Positions 1 to 9,193 are shown, numbered from the stretch's first letter. The stretch: DNA of 64,000 nucleotides from Solibacillus sp. FSL R7-0668 (GCF_038006205.1 NZ_JBBOUU010000001.1:1490001-1554000); one strand, 5' to 3'. Notes: generated by a model not told the origin, from the letters alone. Numbers and translations are program-made.

Positions 1-3
1 GAA

Positions 4-1407
4 ATGCGTAACGCAACAAAGGATGTTGCAAAGGAAGTAGAAAAGAATTGGGTGCTTGATTATGAAGGACATAAAATTGAATTTATTAATAAAATGCTAG
101 AAGAAACCTTACTTGTTGACGGTGAAATCATCGCGCAGCATATTCGCCAATCGATTTGGTCACATATTAGGCCCTATTCAAAATTAAAGGGCACATTTGT
201 CGGCAATGACGGCAAAACACATAAGGTGTATGTCAAAGTAGGCGGCTTTATAAAATTAAATGTCATAATCAAAGTCGATGGCCAAAAACTTTTAGCTGAA
301 ACACAGGCCTTAACGATGATTCCTTGGAAAAATAAGCAAGCAATTATTCCTTTTTTACAGCAGCAAATTATAGAGCACGGCAAGCTTGTCAATAAGGAAT
401 TGCCAGATGATGAGTATTTATACGATGACAATGAAATGAAACTAGCTCCCGGGTTTGCCGATCAGCTTGTAAACGAACCGGTGCTGTTGTCCTATCCGAA
501 AAAGCTCGTGAAGCTGTTGATCACACAAAGTGAGCATCCGACCGAGGCGAATCGTAAAGCAACCTACGAAAAAACTCAGGAAGAAAAGGTCATTTCGTAT
601 TTCCATGAATTTCTCGTGCAATTTGCAGAGGTAGAAAAAGATGAAGCGCTTGTGCAGCAGGAGGCGCTGTGGCTATTAGAGCATGCCGCCCATCGCGAGG
701 TCGTTAAATTTGCATTGGTTGTGTTAGGGGCGACAAACTGTGAAAAGCATAAGGAGCTTTTAAAGCAAATCGCCTTGCATGAGGAATTTACTGGAGTGGC
801 GTTATTTGCGTTATCAAACGGTATGCCGAGCGCCAATGATGCTATTTGGGACGTCGCAAAAAATGTTTCAGACTGGGGCAAAATCGAGGCACTAAACTTT
901 TTAGAGCCGGAACGAGAAGAAATCCGTCATTGGTTTTTAACAGATGGCATCGTCAATATTGTGCCGGGGGTTCACGCTGCATTACAATGTGCAGATAAAG
1001 GGAAGCTAGATATTGAGCTGCATGAGGATACGATTAGTGATGTGCTATTTGATGGGGCGAGTAAGTTGATTTTGGCCATGCTTTATGAGGGTCAATACCG
1101 TGAAATCGACGAATATGAATACGCGGGGCAAGTATGCATGCGCTATACAAAGCATGCTAAAACACATTGCCAAACGCTGCATCATTTTTATACACTCACT
1201 AAAATTGCTGAGTATTTGAATGAGGATGAAGAGATTTGGAATGGTCGCTTTGAATACAACTGGAAGCCACATGAAAAGCTGGCGACTGAAACAGCGATTG
1301 AAGAAATAAGTCGCGAGTTGAAATGGTTGGAAGAAGCGAAAGAGCTGCTTGTAGACCAACCAGACAATGAAGGTGCGCTAGCGATCGTCAATTATTATAA
1401 AAAGTAA
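4..1407 (+). CDS. Hypothetical protein, 467 aa
   Basis: I do not recognise this family. The protein has a mixed N-terminal half rich in beta-strand-like sequence (residues 10-110, including a KVYVKVGG/KLNVIIKVDG stretch) and a helical, Leu/Ala/Glu-rich C-terminal half that could form HEAT-like helical repeats. No signal peptide or membrane segment is visible, so a cytoplasmic location is inferred. The reading frame is still open at the first base of the window (gaa-ATG), so the true start could lie upstream. It ends just before the promoter of the T-box leader, so it is not part of the metG unit. No function is assigned. Confidence 0.75.
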   Translation: MRNATKDVAKEVEKNWVLDYEGHKIEFINKMLEETLLVDGEIIAQHIRQSIWSHIRPYSKLKGTFVGNDGKTHKVYVKVGGFIKLNVIIKVDGQKLLAETQALTMIPWKNKQAIIPFLQQQIIEHGKLVNKELPDDEYLYDDNEMKLAPGFADQLVNEPVLLSYPKKLVKLLITQSEHPTEANRKATYEKTQEEKVISYFHEFLVQFAEVEKDEALVQQEALWLLEHAAHREVVKFALVVLGATNCEKHKELLKQIALHEEFTGVALFALSNGMPSANDAIWDVAKNVSDWGKIEALNFLEPEREEIRHWFLTDGIVNIVPGVHAALQCADKGKLDIELHEDTISDVLFDGASKLILAMLYEGQYREIDEYEYAGQVCMRYTKHAKTHCQTLHHFYTLTKIAEYLNEDEEIWNGRFEYNWKPHEKLATETAIEEISRELKWLEEAKELLVDQPDNEGALAIVNYYKK

Positions 1408-1421
1408 AATGACAAAATTCC

Positions 1422-1450
1422 TTGAAATGGGTCCTTTGTTATTGTAGAAT
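1422..1450 (+). promoter_or_regulatory. Sigma-A-type promoter of the T-box leader
   Basis: TTGAAA (1422-1427), a 17-bp spacer and TAGAAT (1445-1450) form a good sigma-A promoter directly ahead of the T-box leader. The inferred transcription start is near 1457. Confidence 0.7.
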
Positions 1451-1456
1451 GGCACT

Positions 1457-1731
1457 AATTAAGAAAAGCGTTGATAAGGAAGAGTACGTAATACGGCGTT
1501 ATATAGAGAGCTTTTGATGGTGGAAATAAAGCAAACAACGTTTACCGAACATGGCCTTTGAGCAAAAGTACCGAAAACGGAGTAGGCTACTTTCGAGAGA
1601 TGCACTCGTTACAACAGCAGCAGTATGAACACGTACTGACTTGAGGCAAATAGTGTGAGCTATTTGTAAATTTAGGTGGTAACACGAATGATTCGTCCTA
1701 ATCGCATTATGCGGTTGGGGCGTTTTTTTTT
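1457..1731 (+). promoter_or_regulatory. T-box leader, methionine-specific
   Basis: The T-box sequence AGGTGGTAACACG lies at 1674-1686. It is followed by a GC-rich hairpin (arms about 1694-1707 and 1709-1722) and a U-run at 1723-1731, which is the terminator. Upstream is the stem I start (GAGAGC..., about 1506) and a specifier-loop context, gaacATGgcctttgagc, placing an ATG specifier at 1551-1553. ATG matches tRNA-Met and the downstream methionyl-tRNA synthetase. Uncharged tRNA-Met would stabilise the antiterminator and allow read-through; this is the known T-box mechanism. Confidence 0.9.
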
Positions 1732-1816
1732 GCAAATAGGAAGTGAGGGGTCATATTTGCAAAAGAATTCGTACATCTCTACGCTTTTTGGAATACAATT
1801 TTAGGAGGAAATGTAA

Positions 1817-3451
1817 ATGGCAATTTTAATCGGAGGGGCTTGGCCTTATGCAAATGGTTCACTTCATTTGGGGCATATCGCGGCCTTATTACCTGGAGAT
1901 ATTTTAGCGAGATACTATCGATTGAAAGGTGAGGACGTCCTGTACGTTTCGGGGAGTGATTGTAATGGTACCCCGATTTCGATTCGGGCAAATCAGGAGC
2001 AAACAACGGTTACAGCGATTGCAGATCGTTATCATCAGGAGTTTATTGAATGCTTTCAGAAGCTTGGCTTTACGTATGATTTATATACGCGTACCGATGC
2101 CGAACATCATCACAAATCCGTTCAAGCAATTTTCTTGAAGCTTCTAGAAAACGGTCATTTGTATACGAAAAAAATCGAGCAAGCGTATTGTACGGTAGAT
2201 AAGCAGTTTTTACCTGATCGCTTTGTGGAAGGAATCTGTCCGAACTGTGGGGCAAAAGCGCGTGGTGATCAATGTGATAATTGTTCGGCGATTTTAGACC
2301 CACTGGATTTACTGGAGAAGCGCTGTAAAATTTGTGGGACGGAGCCGGAAATTCGTGAAACTGAGCATTACTATTTTGCATTTAGCAAATTCCAGCAGCA
2401 GCTTGAGCGTTATACAGAACATGCGGAGCAAACTAATGCTTGGCGAGACAATGCGCTTCAATTAACGAAGCGCTATTTAGCAGAGGGGCTGCCTGATCGC
2501 GCGGTTACACGTGATTTACCAAATGGGATTGATGTTCCGGTAGCCGGCTTTGAGGGCAAGAAAATATATGTGTGGATTGAAGCGGTTGCGGGCTATTATA
2601 CAGCAAGCGTGGAGTGGGGGAAGGTAAACGGTGTTGATATGATGAAGTGGTGGAATGCCCAAACGACTTCGTATTATGTGCATGGAAAGGATAATATTCC
2701 GTTTCATAGCGTGATTTGGCCAGCCATTTTACGCGGCTTAAACAGTGAGGCTTTACCAACGCATATTGTGTCGAATGAATATTTAACACTCGAAAAACGA
2801 AAGCTGTCCACGAGTCAAAATTGGGCAGTTTGGGTACCCGATATTTTACAGCGCTATCATCCGGATTCTTTGCGCTACTTTTTAACGATCAATGCACCTG
2901 AAACGCGCGATGCCGACTTTTCATGGCGTGAGTTTATTTATAGTCATAACAGCGAGTTGCTCGGGGCATTTGCGAATTTTGTGAATCGCACGTTGAAATT
3001 TATTGAAAAGTCGTTTGATGGCAACGTGCCACAAGTAGATGTCGAAGAAGGGAAAAAAGCGCAAGTTGCGGAATTATATAAAGTGGTCGGACAAAAAATT
3101 GAAGCGGGTTCGAGTAAAGCGGCACTTGATGTGATTTTTGAATTTGTGCGTGCGGCTAATCGTTATTTTGATGAAGAAAAACCGTGGATTACAGTACGTG
3201 AAGATCTCGCTGCCTGTGAAAAAACACTCGCGACCTGTACATGGCTCATTCAAAATTTTGCGGTGCTATTAAAGCCGTTTTTACCCTTTGCCAGTGAAGC
3301 GATTGAAGGCATGCTGCAAGTGCGCGCGGAATCTTGGAAGCCACAGGAAGCTTTAGCGCAAAAGGTCGTGAATGTCGTGCCTCTATATGAGCGCATTGAT
3401 GTGAAGCAAATTGATGAGGAGCTAGAAAAGTTAGCAGCGAATGAAAAATAG
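1817..3451 (+). CDS. metG: Methionyl-tRNA synthetase
   Basis: Charges tRNA-Met with methionine in the cytoplasm. The class I HIGH signature is HLGH at residues 17-20 and the KMSKS-type loop is KLSTS at about 329-333. A zinc-knuckle insert has paired cysteines at C141/C144, C153/C156 and C170/C173, which is the double-knuckle MetRS1 layout rather than the short B. subtilis-type form. At 544 aa it stops after the anticodon-binding helices and lacks the C-terminal tRNA-binding domain of longer MetRS. The ribosome binding site TTAGGAGGAAATGTAA precedes ATG at 1817. The T-box leader upstream gives methionine-responsive control. A second, housekeeping MetRS elsewhere in the genome is possible but not visible here. 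Confidence 0.95.
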   Translation: MAILIGGAWPYANGSLHLGHIAALLPGDILARYYRLKGEDVLYVSGSDCNGTPISIRANQEQTTVTAIADRYHQEFIECFQKLGFTYDLYTRTDAEHHHKSVQAIFLKLLENGHLYTKKIEQAYCTVDKQFLPDRFVEGICPNCGAKARGDQCDNCSAILDPLDLLEKRCKICGTEPEIRETEHYYFAFSKFQQQLERYTEHAEQTNAWRDNALQLTKRYLAEGLPDRAVTRDLPNGIDVPVAGFEGKKIYVWIEAVAGYYTASVEWGKVNGVDMMKWWNAQTTSYYVHGKDNIPFHSVIWPAILRGLNSEALPTHIVSNEYLTLEKRKLSTSQNWAVWVPDILQRYHPDSLRYFLTINAPETRDADFSWREFIYSHNSELLGAFANFVNRTLKFIEKSFDGNVPQVDVEEGKKAQVAELYKVVGQKIEAGSSKAALDVIFEFVRAANRYFDEEKPWITVREDLAACEKTLATCTWLIQNFAVLLKPFLPFASEAIEGMLQVRAESWKPQEALAQKVVNVVPLYERIDVKQIDEELEKLAANEK

Positions 3452-3459
3452 GGGGACTT

Positions 3460-4023
3460 ATGACCATCGTTTATTTTGTGCGCCATGCACATTCCGTATA
3501 TACACCAGATGAATACAATCGTCCAATTTCTGAAGCGGGGCGAGTGGAAGCTTTAAAGTTAATCAAGCTCTTTGAAAATATTGACGTGCAGGCAATGTAT
3601 ACGAGTAGTTACTTGCGTGCAATACAAACGATTGAGCCGATTGCACAAGCCAAAAATTTAAGTATTACGCAGATGGAAGCATTAAATGAACGGCTATTAA
3701 GCAATGCACCAATTGAAAATTTTGCTGAAGCGATTTTGAAGGTATGGCAAAATCCAACGTTCGCCTATCCGGGTGGAGAATCCAATATTGCGGCACAAAA
3801 TCGTGCAGTGCCAGTATTAAAGGAACTATTAAAACAGCATGAACATGAAGTGATTGTCATTGGTACACACGGCAATATATTAACACTTATGTTACAGGCC
3901 TTTAATACACAATATGGATTGGCGTTTTGGAAGGGGCTAGCGATGCCGGATGTCATTAAGGCTGAGTTTTTGCATAATGAGCTGGTATCTGTAGAAAAAA
4001 TAGCCATAACGTCAAAGGATTAA
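3460..4023 (+). CDS. Histidine phosphatase family protein (PGAM-like)
   Basis: The N-terminal RHAHS motif (residues 8-12) carries the phospho-accepting histidine of the phosphoglycerate-mutase-like superfamily, and GTHGN near residue 134 carries the second catalytic histidine. At 187 aa it fits the small phosphatases of this fold rather than a glycolytic mutase. Substrate is not predictable. It starts 8 bp after the metG stop with a GGGGGAC ribosome binding site, so it is probably co-transcribed from the T-box promoter. A paralog lies at 59.4-59.8 kb. Confidence 0.88.
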   Translation: MTIVYFVRHAHSVYTPDEYNRPISEAGRVEALKLIKLFENIDVQAMYTSSYLRAIQTIEPIAQAKNLSITQMEALNERLLSNAPIENFAEAILKVWQNPTFAYPGGESNIAAQNRAVPVLKELLKQHEHEVIVIGTHGNILTLMLQAFNTQYGLAFWKGLAMPDVIKAEFLHNELVSVEKIAITSKD

Positions 4024-4113
4024 TCGAACAAGACGTGTGAAGTATGTACTCATAAGTTTTAAAAATACTGAAAAATTACCACATGATTGAATAATGATGA
4101 GGAGAGATTTGGC

Positions 4114-5058
4114 TTGGATAATATCGTTATTAAAAGTAATTTTGAAAAGGCGAAACTATTTATAAAAACAAAAGCTAGAGGATTAGAACGTTCTCGGTTT
4201 GAATATGAGTTTGAAAACGGTAATCAGGAAAATGTTCTAAGAGAGTTAAAAATGTATCAAAACAAGGATGGTGGCTTTGGAAATGGGATAGAGCCGGATT
4301 TTTGGTTACCGCATTCCTCTCCAATTGCTACCTGGACAGCAGGGCAAATATTAATGGACATTGGGGCTGATAAAGACGAGCCAATGGTAAAATCAATGCT
4401 AGCCTATTTAGTAAATACAAATCACCCCGAAACAGGAATGTGGGATACTGTGTTACCGGAGAACAATGAGTATCCACATGCACCTTGGTGGCATTGGCAA
4501 GAAAATATACAAGAAAATTGGATGTTTAATCCTGGTGTAGAATTAGCCGCATTTCTGGTACATTGGTCCTCCGAGAAAAGCGAATCTGCGGAAATTGGGT
4601 GGCGTTCGATTGCTAAAGCAGTAACGTATTTAATGAATAAGAGCGAGATGGATAAACATGAAATAAATAACTTTCAACAACTTATTAAAATAATTAGACC
4701 TCATGAACTAAGCTTTGAAGCTCGAACTAAATACCCTCTTCAAGTAGTTTCCGAAAAAATTATGGATTTTGCTGAAAAATGCGTAGATAAGGATACATCT
4801 ACTTGGATACATGGCTATAATGCTCTTCCATTAGATTTTATTGATCATCCGGATCATCCACTTTGTTTAAGGTTTGGTCAATTGCTTGAAAAAAATCTGG
4901 ACCTTTACTTGGAACAAACGACCAACGATGGACTTTGGGATATTTCTTGGAGCTGGGGAAGCTATCCAGAAGACTTCAAAGTAGCTAAGGAATACTGGAA
5001 GGGGATCCTTGCTGTTAACCGATATAAGCAGCTCAAGGCTTTCGGCTATTTGGAATAA
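4114..5058 (+). CDS. Hypothetical protein with prenyltransferase/squalene-oxidase-like motif
   Basis: About 314 aa and soluble. It has an NKDGGFGNGIEPDFW segment followed by a Trp-rich stretch (HAPWWHWQENIQENW); the DGGFG element resembles QW/prenyltransferase alpha-barrel repeats. No enzymatic residues can be assigned, so the substrate is unknown. I place the start at TTG 4114 because GAGGAGAG (4099-4106) lies 7 bp upstream. An in-frame TTG at 4087 has no ribosome binding site. The gene stands alone between the phosphatase and a DUF2812 gene. Confidence 0.75.
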   Translation: MDNIVIKSNFEKAKLFIKTKARGLERSRFEYEFENGNQENVLRELKMYQNKDGGFGNGIEPDFWLPHSSPIATWTAGQILMDIGADKDEPMVKSMLAYLVNTNHPETGMWDTVLPENNEYPHAPWWHWQENIQENWMFNPGVELAAFLVHWSSEKSESAEIGWRSIAKAVTYLMNKSEMDKHEINNFQQLIKIIRPHELSFEARTKYPLQVVSEKIMDFAEKCVDKDTSTWIHGYNALPLDFIDHPDHPLCLRFGQLLEKNLDLYLEQTTNDGLWDISWSWGSYPEDFKVAKEYWKGILAVNRYKQLKAFGYLE

Positions 5059-5161
5059 AACGTTTGATGTTCAACGAATGGAACTTTGGATGAATAATAC
5101 TCGCAGTTATACTTGATTGAAGTATTATCACTTTATATATTTATAGTCAATCTACAAGGGG

Positions 5162-6322
5162 GTGGAGATTATCGATACGAAAAGCAAGCTACTACGTCTA
5201 GCCTTCTGGGAAATTGGAAAAGTAGAGAGCTGGCTCATAGAACAAGCTCAGCAAGGCTTGATATTAGTAAAATTAACTGGCTATAAGGCAACGTTTCAAA
5301 TTGCAGAGCCACAACAGTTAGAATACCGAATGATCGTCATGCCTGAAAAAGATACCGTTCCTAAGAATCTTAAGGAACTCGAACAAGCAGGCTGGTACTA
5401 TGTGACGAGCTATCAGTATTATCATATTTTTTGCTCACAGCAGGCGGATGCGACGACGGAAATTGAAGAAGACTTCATGAAGCAATCAGAGTCCTTGTCA
5501 GGTATTTTGCTAGATTTACGTAAGCAGCTTCTGTTTAGTGTTTTGATGATTTTGATGTTTATTGGCTTAGTTATTTCTTTAGTTGTAGATACTCAGACGC
5601 CAGTGATGAGTATGATTGAAGGGAGTAGCATTATGGTGCTGCTTTTTATGTTTACAATCGGTTCTTCAGTTCTTACAAATTATCAAAATTATCTTAAGTT
5701 AATGCGCATCAAAAAGCAGCTTGCACAAGGAATTGCACTGGATCATCATGAAAATTGGCGTTCACCAAAATTGAAAAAATTCGGGTGGGGCTGGATAAAT
5801 TTTGCGCTCGCCACGATTTTAATATGGATGATTGTTATAAGTTTTACTAAAAGTGGCCATGAAACCTTGCCAAAAAACACTGAGCACTTACCCATTTTGC
5901 GTTTAAATATGATCGAGCCGCCTAAAGAAATGGAATTGAGTATAATCGATTATACAGATATCATGAATTCGTTCGAGCAAAACTGGTCAATATTTGCGCC
6001 GATTCAATATGAAGTAAGTGAACGCGTCAATATACCAACAGAAAATCAAGCAACCTATTCACCATGGCTTAATTTCCGAGTAATTGAATGTACTGTACCA
6101 AGCATAGCAAAGGCGTTGTTTAATGAGTGGGTAATATTTTATCGTTTTGAAAATGATACCAAGCTGTCGCACGCAGCATTTGATCAAGTGCTTGTGGAAC
6201 AAATTCATGAGGATTCTATCCGCATTTTAACGCGTAAGGACCAGCGTGTGCAGTATGTGGACTATCAGGGTGAGGCAAATGTCGAGACCATTTTAAGGGC
6301 ATTAGAAAATTTATTAGTATGA
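5162..6322 (+). CDS. DUF2812 domain membrane protein (paralog 1)
   Basis: The N-terminal ~110 residues match the DUF2812 pattern: ESWL, LEYRMIVM, and EQAGWYYVTSYQYYHIFCSQ. Two membrane segments follow (about residues 120-145 and 155-175), a third lies near 215-235, and a soluble C-terminal domain of about 140 aa completes the protein. Function is unknown; DUF2812 proteins are often found beside PadR-type regulators, but none is seen here. It is strongly similar to the protein at 11839-12987. The GTG at 5162 sits inside the ribosome binding site AAGGGGGTGGAG, so initiation may really be at ATT 5168 or ATC 5171. Confidence 0.82.
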   Translation: MEIIDTKSKLLRLAFWEIGKVESWLIEQAQQGLILVKLTGYKATFQIAEPQQLEYRMIVMPEKDTVPKNLKELEQAGWYYVTSYQYYHIFCSQQADATTEIEEDFMKQSESLSGILLDLRKQLLFSVLMILMFIGLVISLVVDTQTPVMSMIEGSSIMVLLFMFTIGSSVLTNYQNYLKLMRIKKQLAQGIALDHHENWRSPKLKKFGWGWINFALATILIWMIVISFTKSGHETLPKNTEHLPILRLNMIEPPKEMELSIIDYTDIMNSFEQNWSIFAPIQYEVSERVNIPTENQATYSPWLNFRVIECTVPSIAKALFNEWVIFYRFENDTKLSHAAFDQVLVEQIHEDSIRILTRKDQRVQYVDYQGEANVETILRALENLLV

Positions 6323-6340
6323 GGAAGAGGTCTGTATAAA

Positions 6341-6448
6341 GTGTTTTTACTTTTAACAGACGAATATAATAAATTTTCCGCATGAGTCATTGGAAACGAT
6401 GAAATACAGAAGATTATTAACGATGAAGTATCCAATGTAAAAAAATAA
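6341..6448 (+). pseudogene. Short coding remnant with in-frame TGA
   Basis: A 36-codon frame starts at GTG 6341 and is interrupted by TGA at 6383-6385. It then reads VIGNDEIQKIINDEV and stops at 6446-6448. The composition looks protein-like on both sides of the stop. No family is recognised, and it may be chance. Confidence 0.25.
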
Positions 6449-6460
6449 TATAACTAAAAT

Positions 6461-6496
6461 GGCGACGATCTCGAGTGGAGGAAGTCGCTTTTTTAA
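6461..6496 (+). terminator. Probable Rho-independent terminator
   Basis: GGCGAC (6461-6466) pairs with GTCGCT (6484-6489) and is followed by a T-run. The stem is short. Confidence 0.55.
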
Positions 6497-6502
6497 ATGC
6501 CA

Positions 6503-6856
6503 CTACCTTTTAAAAACGACATCGATAGTGCATGCGTGTGGAGGCTGTTCTTTTTCTGCATAGTTGTTGATGTAAAATGTAACTTTTACGTTGCCATAAA
6601 TATGCGTTTCTTCTTTTTCTGCATACACTTCAAAAAAATCAGCTGTATAATGCTTGTTTCCGTCTTTTTCCATGTAGCACCAAACTTCATCTGCTTTTCG
6701 TGGGTTGAGCCCTTTCGTAAGTAAAAACGAAACAAGCGCATCATTTTTCATAATTTGCTCTGCGTAAAAAACACAATCCTCACATATGCAATGTTCGGCA
6801 GTACCAGCAAGTTCTCTGTTCGCATATAATTGCTCATTTAATTGTTTTGTGTTCAT
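6503..6856 (-). CDS. Hypothetical protein, 117 aa
   Basis: A small soluble protein with a CICEDC motif near residue 30 that could hold a metal, followed by a C-terminal beta-rich half ending near IDVVFKR. I do not recognise the family. The start is ATG 6856, 5 bp after GGAGG; an upstream in-frame TTG at 6868 is part of the ribosome binding site region. It is convergent with the DUF2812 gene. Confidence 0.7.
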   Translation of the reverse strand: MNTKQLNEQLYANRELAGTAEHCICEDCVFYAEQIMKNDALVSFLLTKGLNPRKADEVWCYMEKDGNKHYTADFFEVYAEKEETHIYGNVKVTFYINNYAEKEQPPHACTIDVVFKR

Positions 6857-6926
6857 AATGCCCTCCAATGTCTATGGGGAAAAACCCAATTGCTTTGATG
6901 ATAACCATTTTATTTCTAATATGGTT

Positions 6927-6980
6927 GGCTCGTTTCAGCTAAAGTTCGGCTAATTTTGGCCTGCTTTTGGCTAGTTCCCG
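6927..6980. repeat. Short GGCT array in 10-11 bp steps
   Basis: GGCT recurs at 6927, 6948 and 6969 (21 bp apart), with AGCT at 6937 and GGCC at 6958 midway. The motifs therefore recur every 10-11 bp, in phase with the helix. It lies in the intergenic gap between a hypothetical gene and a lipoprotein gene. Function unknown. Confidence 0.45.
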
Positions 6981-7121
6981 CACTATCGTAATATTAATTG
7001 AATTATTACCAAATTAATAGACTTAATCGTACATAATAGTACGTGTTAATGCAGCAAGATAGATAGAAGGAATATTTCTACATGGGAAGAATAGAACTAT
7101 AAAAGGGAGGGATTGTGTTTA

Positions 7122-7580
7122 ATGTTGAAGAGGCTTGGTATTTTCATTTTTTCTAGTATTCTTTTACTGGGGATATCTGGGTGTGATGATGCGGTTGATG
7201 ATAAGAATGAAATATGGGAGCAGAGTCCTGTTTTTGAATCAGGTGGTTACACAATGATTGGGGAAGAAGGGCGTTTGGGTTTTATTTACGATGAAAGTGA
7301 AGTAATGAAATTCTATCCAAATAAAACGCAAAAGTACATGTGGCATTTTTGGGGGGATGAGCAAGAGCTTGATGGTAAATTTACGGTTATGGCTACTAAC
7401 CAAGATGACGGAGAACAAGTTCCTTTGCTAACAGTAGATCATCTTAGTGGACCAAATAATGGTGCAGATCGACATATACCCTCACATTTGACTTTGCCCA
7501 AAGAAGGTATGTGGAAACTGGATGCTTATATAGAAGAAAAGCTTTTTGGGACGATATATGTTGAAGTTCATAAGGAATAA
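7122..7580 (+). CDS. Lipoprotein, DUF4871-like
   Basis: A type II signal peptide with lipobox LGISGC (about residues 16-21) predicts anchoring to the outer face of the membrane. The mature part ends with a beta-rich, Ig-like pattern (MWKLDAYIEEKLFGTIYVEV) resembling DUF4871 / B. subtilis YhfM-type lipoproteins; no catalytic residues are seen. The start is ATG 7122, 10 bp after GGGAGGG (7105-7111). An in-frame TTG at 7113 is too close to the ribosome binding site. Confidence 0.75.
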   Translation: MLKRLGIFIFSSILLLGISGCDDAVDDKNEIWEQSPVFESGGYTMIGEEGRLGFIYDESEVMKFYPNKTQKYMWHFWGDEQELDGKFTVMATNQDDGEQVPLLTVDHLSGPNNGADRHIPSHLTLPKEGMWKLDAYIEEKLFGTIYVEVHKE

Positions 7581-7767
7581 AAAGAATGTTCAGCGATGTG
7601 AATTCTTAAATAAATTGATTCAAGAAGGAGACTATTGTGAAATATTTGTTTGTTGGTTAGGTAATGAAAGTGAACCACTGGAGCATAAAGAATTCAGTGA
7701 TTTAAGGAAACCTGTTATAGAACCATTAGAACGCGATGAGCAGTGTTATATTATATTTAACAAATAA
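7546..7767 (+). CDS. Small hypothetical ORF or gene fragment
   Basis: A 73-codon frame overlapping the end of the lipoprotein gene. Its C-terminal 45 residues look protein-like (EIFVCWLGNESEPLEHKEF) and end right before a good terminator. No convincing ribosome binding site or start is present. I read it as the tail of a gene that has lost its 5' end. Confidence 0.3.
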   Translation: MGRYMLKFIRNKKNVQRCEFLNKLIQEGDYCEIFVCWLGNESEPLEHKEFSDLRKPVIEPLERDEQCYIIFNK

Positions 7768-7804
7768 AACGGACTTGTTTAAATTAATTAAACAAGTCTG
7801 TTTT
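7767..7804. terminator. Bidirectional terminator hairpin
   Basis: AAAACGGACTTGTTTAA (7767-7782) pairs with TTAAACAAGTCTGTTTT (7788-7804). The stem is 16-17 bp and has T/A runs on both sides. Confidence 0.8.
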
Positions 7805-7856
7805 AGTCCCAAATATGGCATTGGAATCGTTATTTTGAATAGCTTTAGTAAATGCA

Positions 7857-8080
7857 TTAATTCAACTTACTGTTACGTTTTGCTAGAAACAAGGTAAATA
7901 TACCTCCGATTACTATTGAAATTACTATTTTGGGAAAGTAGTTAGTTGTAAATCCTTCTATCACATATCCTTTAAACTTTTGATAAAATGTCGCTTCTGT
8001 TACCCAATTCCCAATATCGCAGGTAGGCTAATCAATATATATATAACTATAAAACCAAGAAGAAATGTCTTAAGTATCAT
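7857..8080 (-). pseudogene. Small two-TM membrane protein, single frameshift
   Basis: ATG at 8080 follows GAGGGTGA and opens a membrane segment (MILKTFLLGFIVIYILI), but the frame hits TAA at about codon 27. Shifting frame at the GGGAATTGGG run (about 8003-8012) restores NWVTEATFYQKFKGYVIEGF, a second membrane segment and a natural stop at 7857. The total of 224 nt is one base short of 75 codons, so a 1-nt deletion in the repeat is the simplest explanation. The family is not recognised. Confidence 0.65.
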
Positions 8081-8239
8081 AATAGTCACCCTCAAATCCT
8101 TTTGAAACTTCGAATTATGGATTTAAAGTTTTTCGACAAAATAGACTTACATTCCTTCAAACCTTCCCAAAGTGTCGTTTACGAAAAGACACATTTACGT
8201 ACTTATTCCTAAAGGCATCTATCCTCTGACTAATACAAG

Positions 8240-9064
8240 CTATCCCTCCACTTCCACCATAATTTTAGTAACATAATGCTCCTCGCCAGTTACCGAGATT
8301 TCGTCTAATACATATTCCTCATAAGCATAGTTGCCAAGCGTGATTTGCTGTGCGTCGATAAAGTTCATTATTTTTGAATACGTTTCTGAAATATTTTTAT
8401 CGCTGCCTAGGTGGTACGCAACGACGTAAAGACCGCTTTGCTTTGTGTAAAGAGGTACATTCTCGGCATCCTCGGCGATTTTCGTATACAAGTATGCGTA
8501 ATTGTCATAGTCCTCTTGCAATAGTTTTTCTTTACTGATGACTGCACCAATCGGGTATCCGATATCTAATTCCTTCGTGTATAAATAATCGATAAATACC
8601 GATACCGATTTTAAAAATTCCTTATCCGAGCAATCTAAAATAGAGTCGCTTAAAAACAATTGCTCCTGCTGCTGTTCAACAAGCTGAATTTGAGAAAAAT
8701 CAATTGTTAGTGCATGTTCCGTTAAGGCAATTTTTGTGTCAATAATCTTTTGGATTTGATGGAGATTTTGAATTTTTTTTTCGATTTCTAAAGACTTGCC
8801 TTTCAGTAGGTCGATTAGTTCAGTTGGCGTTTTTGTGCGCAAAAATAATTTAATGTCCTTTAACGGCATGTCCACTTCCTTAAGCAATTCAATGACATTA
8901 AATACATCAAATTGATGGTAGGAATAATAACGATAGCCCTTCTCAGTTTTTATTTCGGGGGAGAGCAGCCCAATTTCATCGTAATGAAAGAGTGTTTGCT
9001 TTTTTACATGGCATAGCTTGGCGAATTCACCAGTTGTAAAGTATTTACGTAAATTTTCATTCAT
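8240..9064 (-). CDS. MerR-family regulator with effector-binding domain (BltR/BmrR-like)
   Basis: An N-terminal winged HTH (FTTGEFAKLCHVKKQTLFHYDEIGLL, residues about 9-34) is followed by a MerR dimerisation helix to about residue 120. A C-terminal ~150-aa effector-binding domain of the GyrI/BmrR type, which in that family senses cationic drugs, completes the protein. It is divergent from a BltD-like acetyltransferase, with a MerR-type promoter between them. By analogy with BltR it should activate the acetyltransferase-efflux operon when a ligand binds. The start is ATG 9064. Confidence 0.88.
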   Translation of the reverse strand: MNENLRKYFTTGEFAKLCHVKKQTLFHYDEIGLLSPEIKTEKGYRYYSYHQFDVFNVIELLKEVDMPLKDIKLFLRTKTPTELIDLLKGKSLEIEKKIQNLHQIQKIIDTKIALTEHALTIDFSQIQLVEQQQEQLFLSDSILDCSDKEFLKSVSVFIDYLYTKELDIGYPIGAVISKEKLLQEDYDNYAYLYTKIAEDAENVPLYTKQSGLYVVAYHLGSDKNISETYSKIMNFIDAQQITLGNYAYEEYVLDEISVTGEEHYVTKIMVEVEG

Positions 9065-9080
9065 TTTTAAAACATCCTCC

Positions 9081-9111
9081 TTGACTATATGGTTACCGTA
9101 TACTTTAAGCT
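9081..9111 (+). promoter_or_regulatory. MerR-type promoter/operator of the blt-like operon
   Basis: TTGACT (9081-9086) and TAAGCT (9106-9111) are separated by 19 bp, the over-long spacer typical of MerR-activated promoters. The spacer holds a near-perfect dyad, TATATGGT-T-ACCGTATA (9086-9102). It faces the acetyltransferase gene. Confidence 0.75.
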
Positions 9112-9193
9112 GTTACTATACCACAAAATTATCCTCACATGAGGGACGTTACTCACTTAACTTAAGGAGAACGAAAGAAAGGATTTGATAGTC

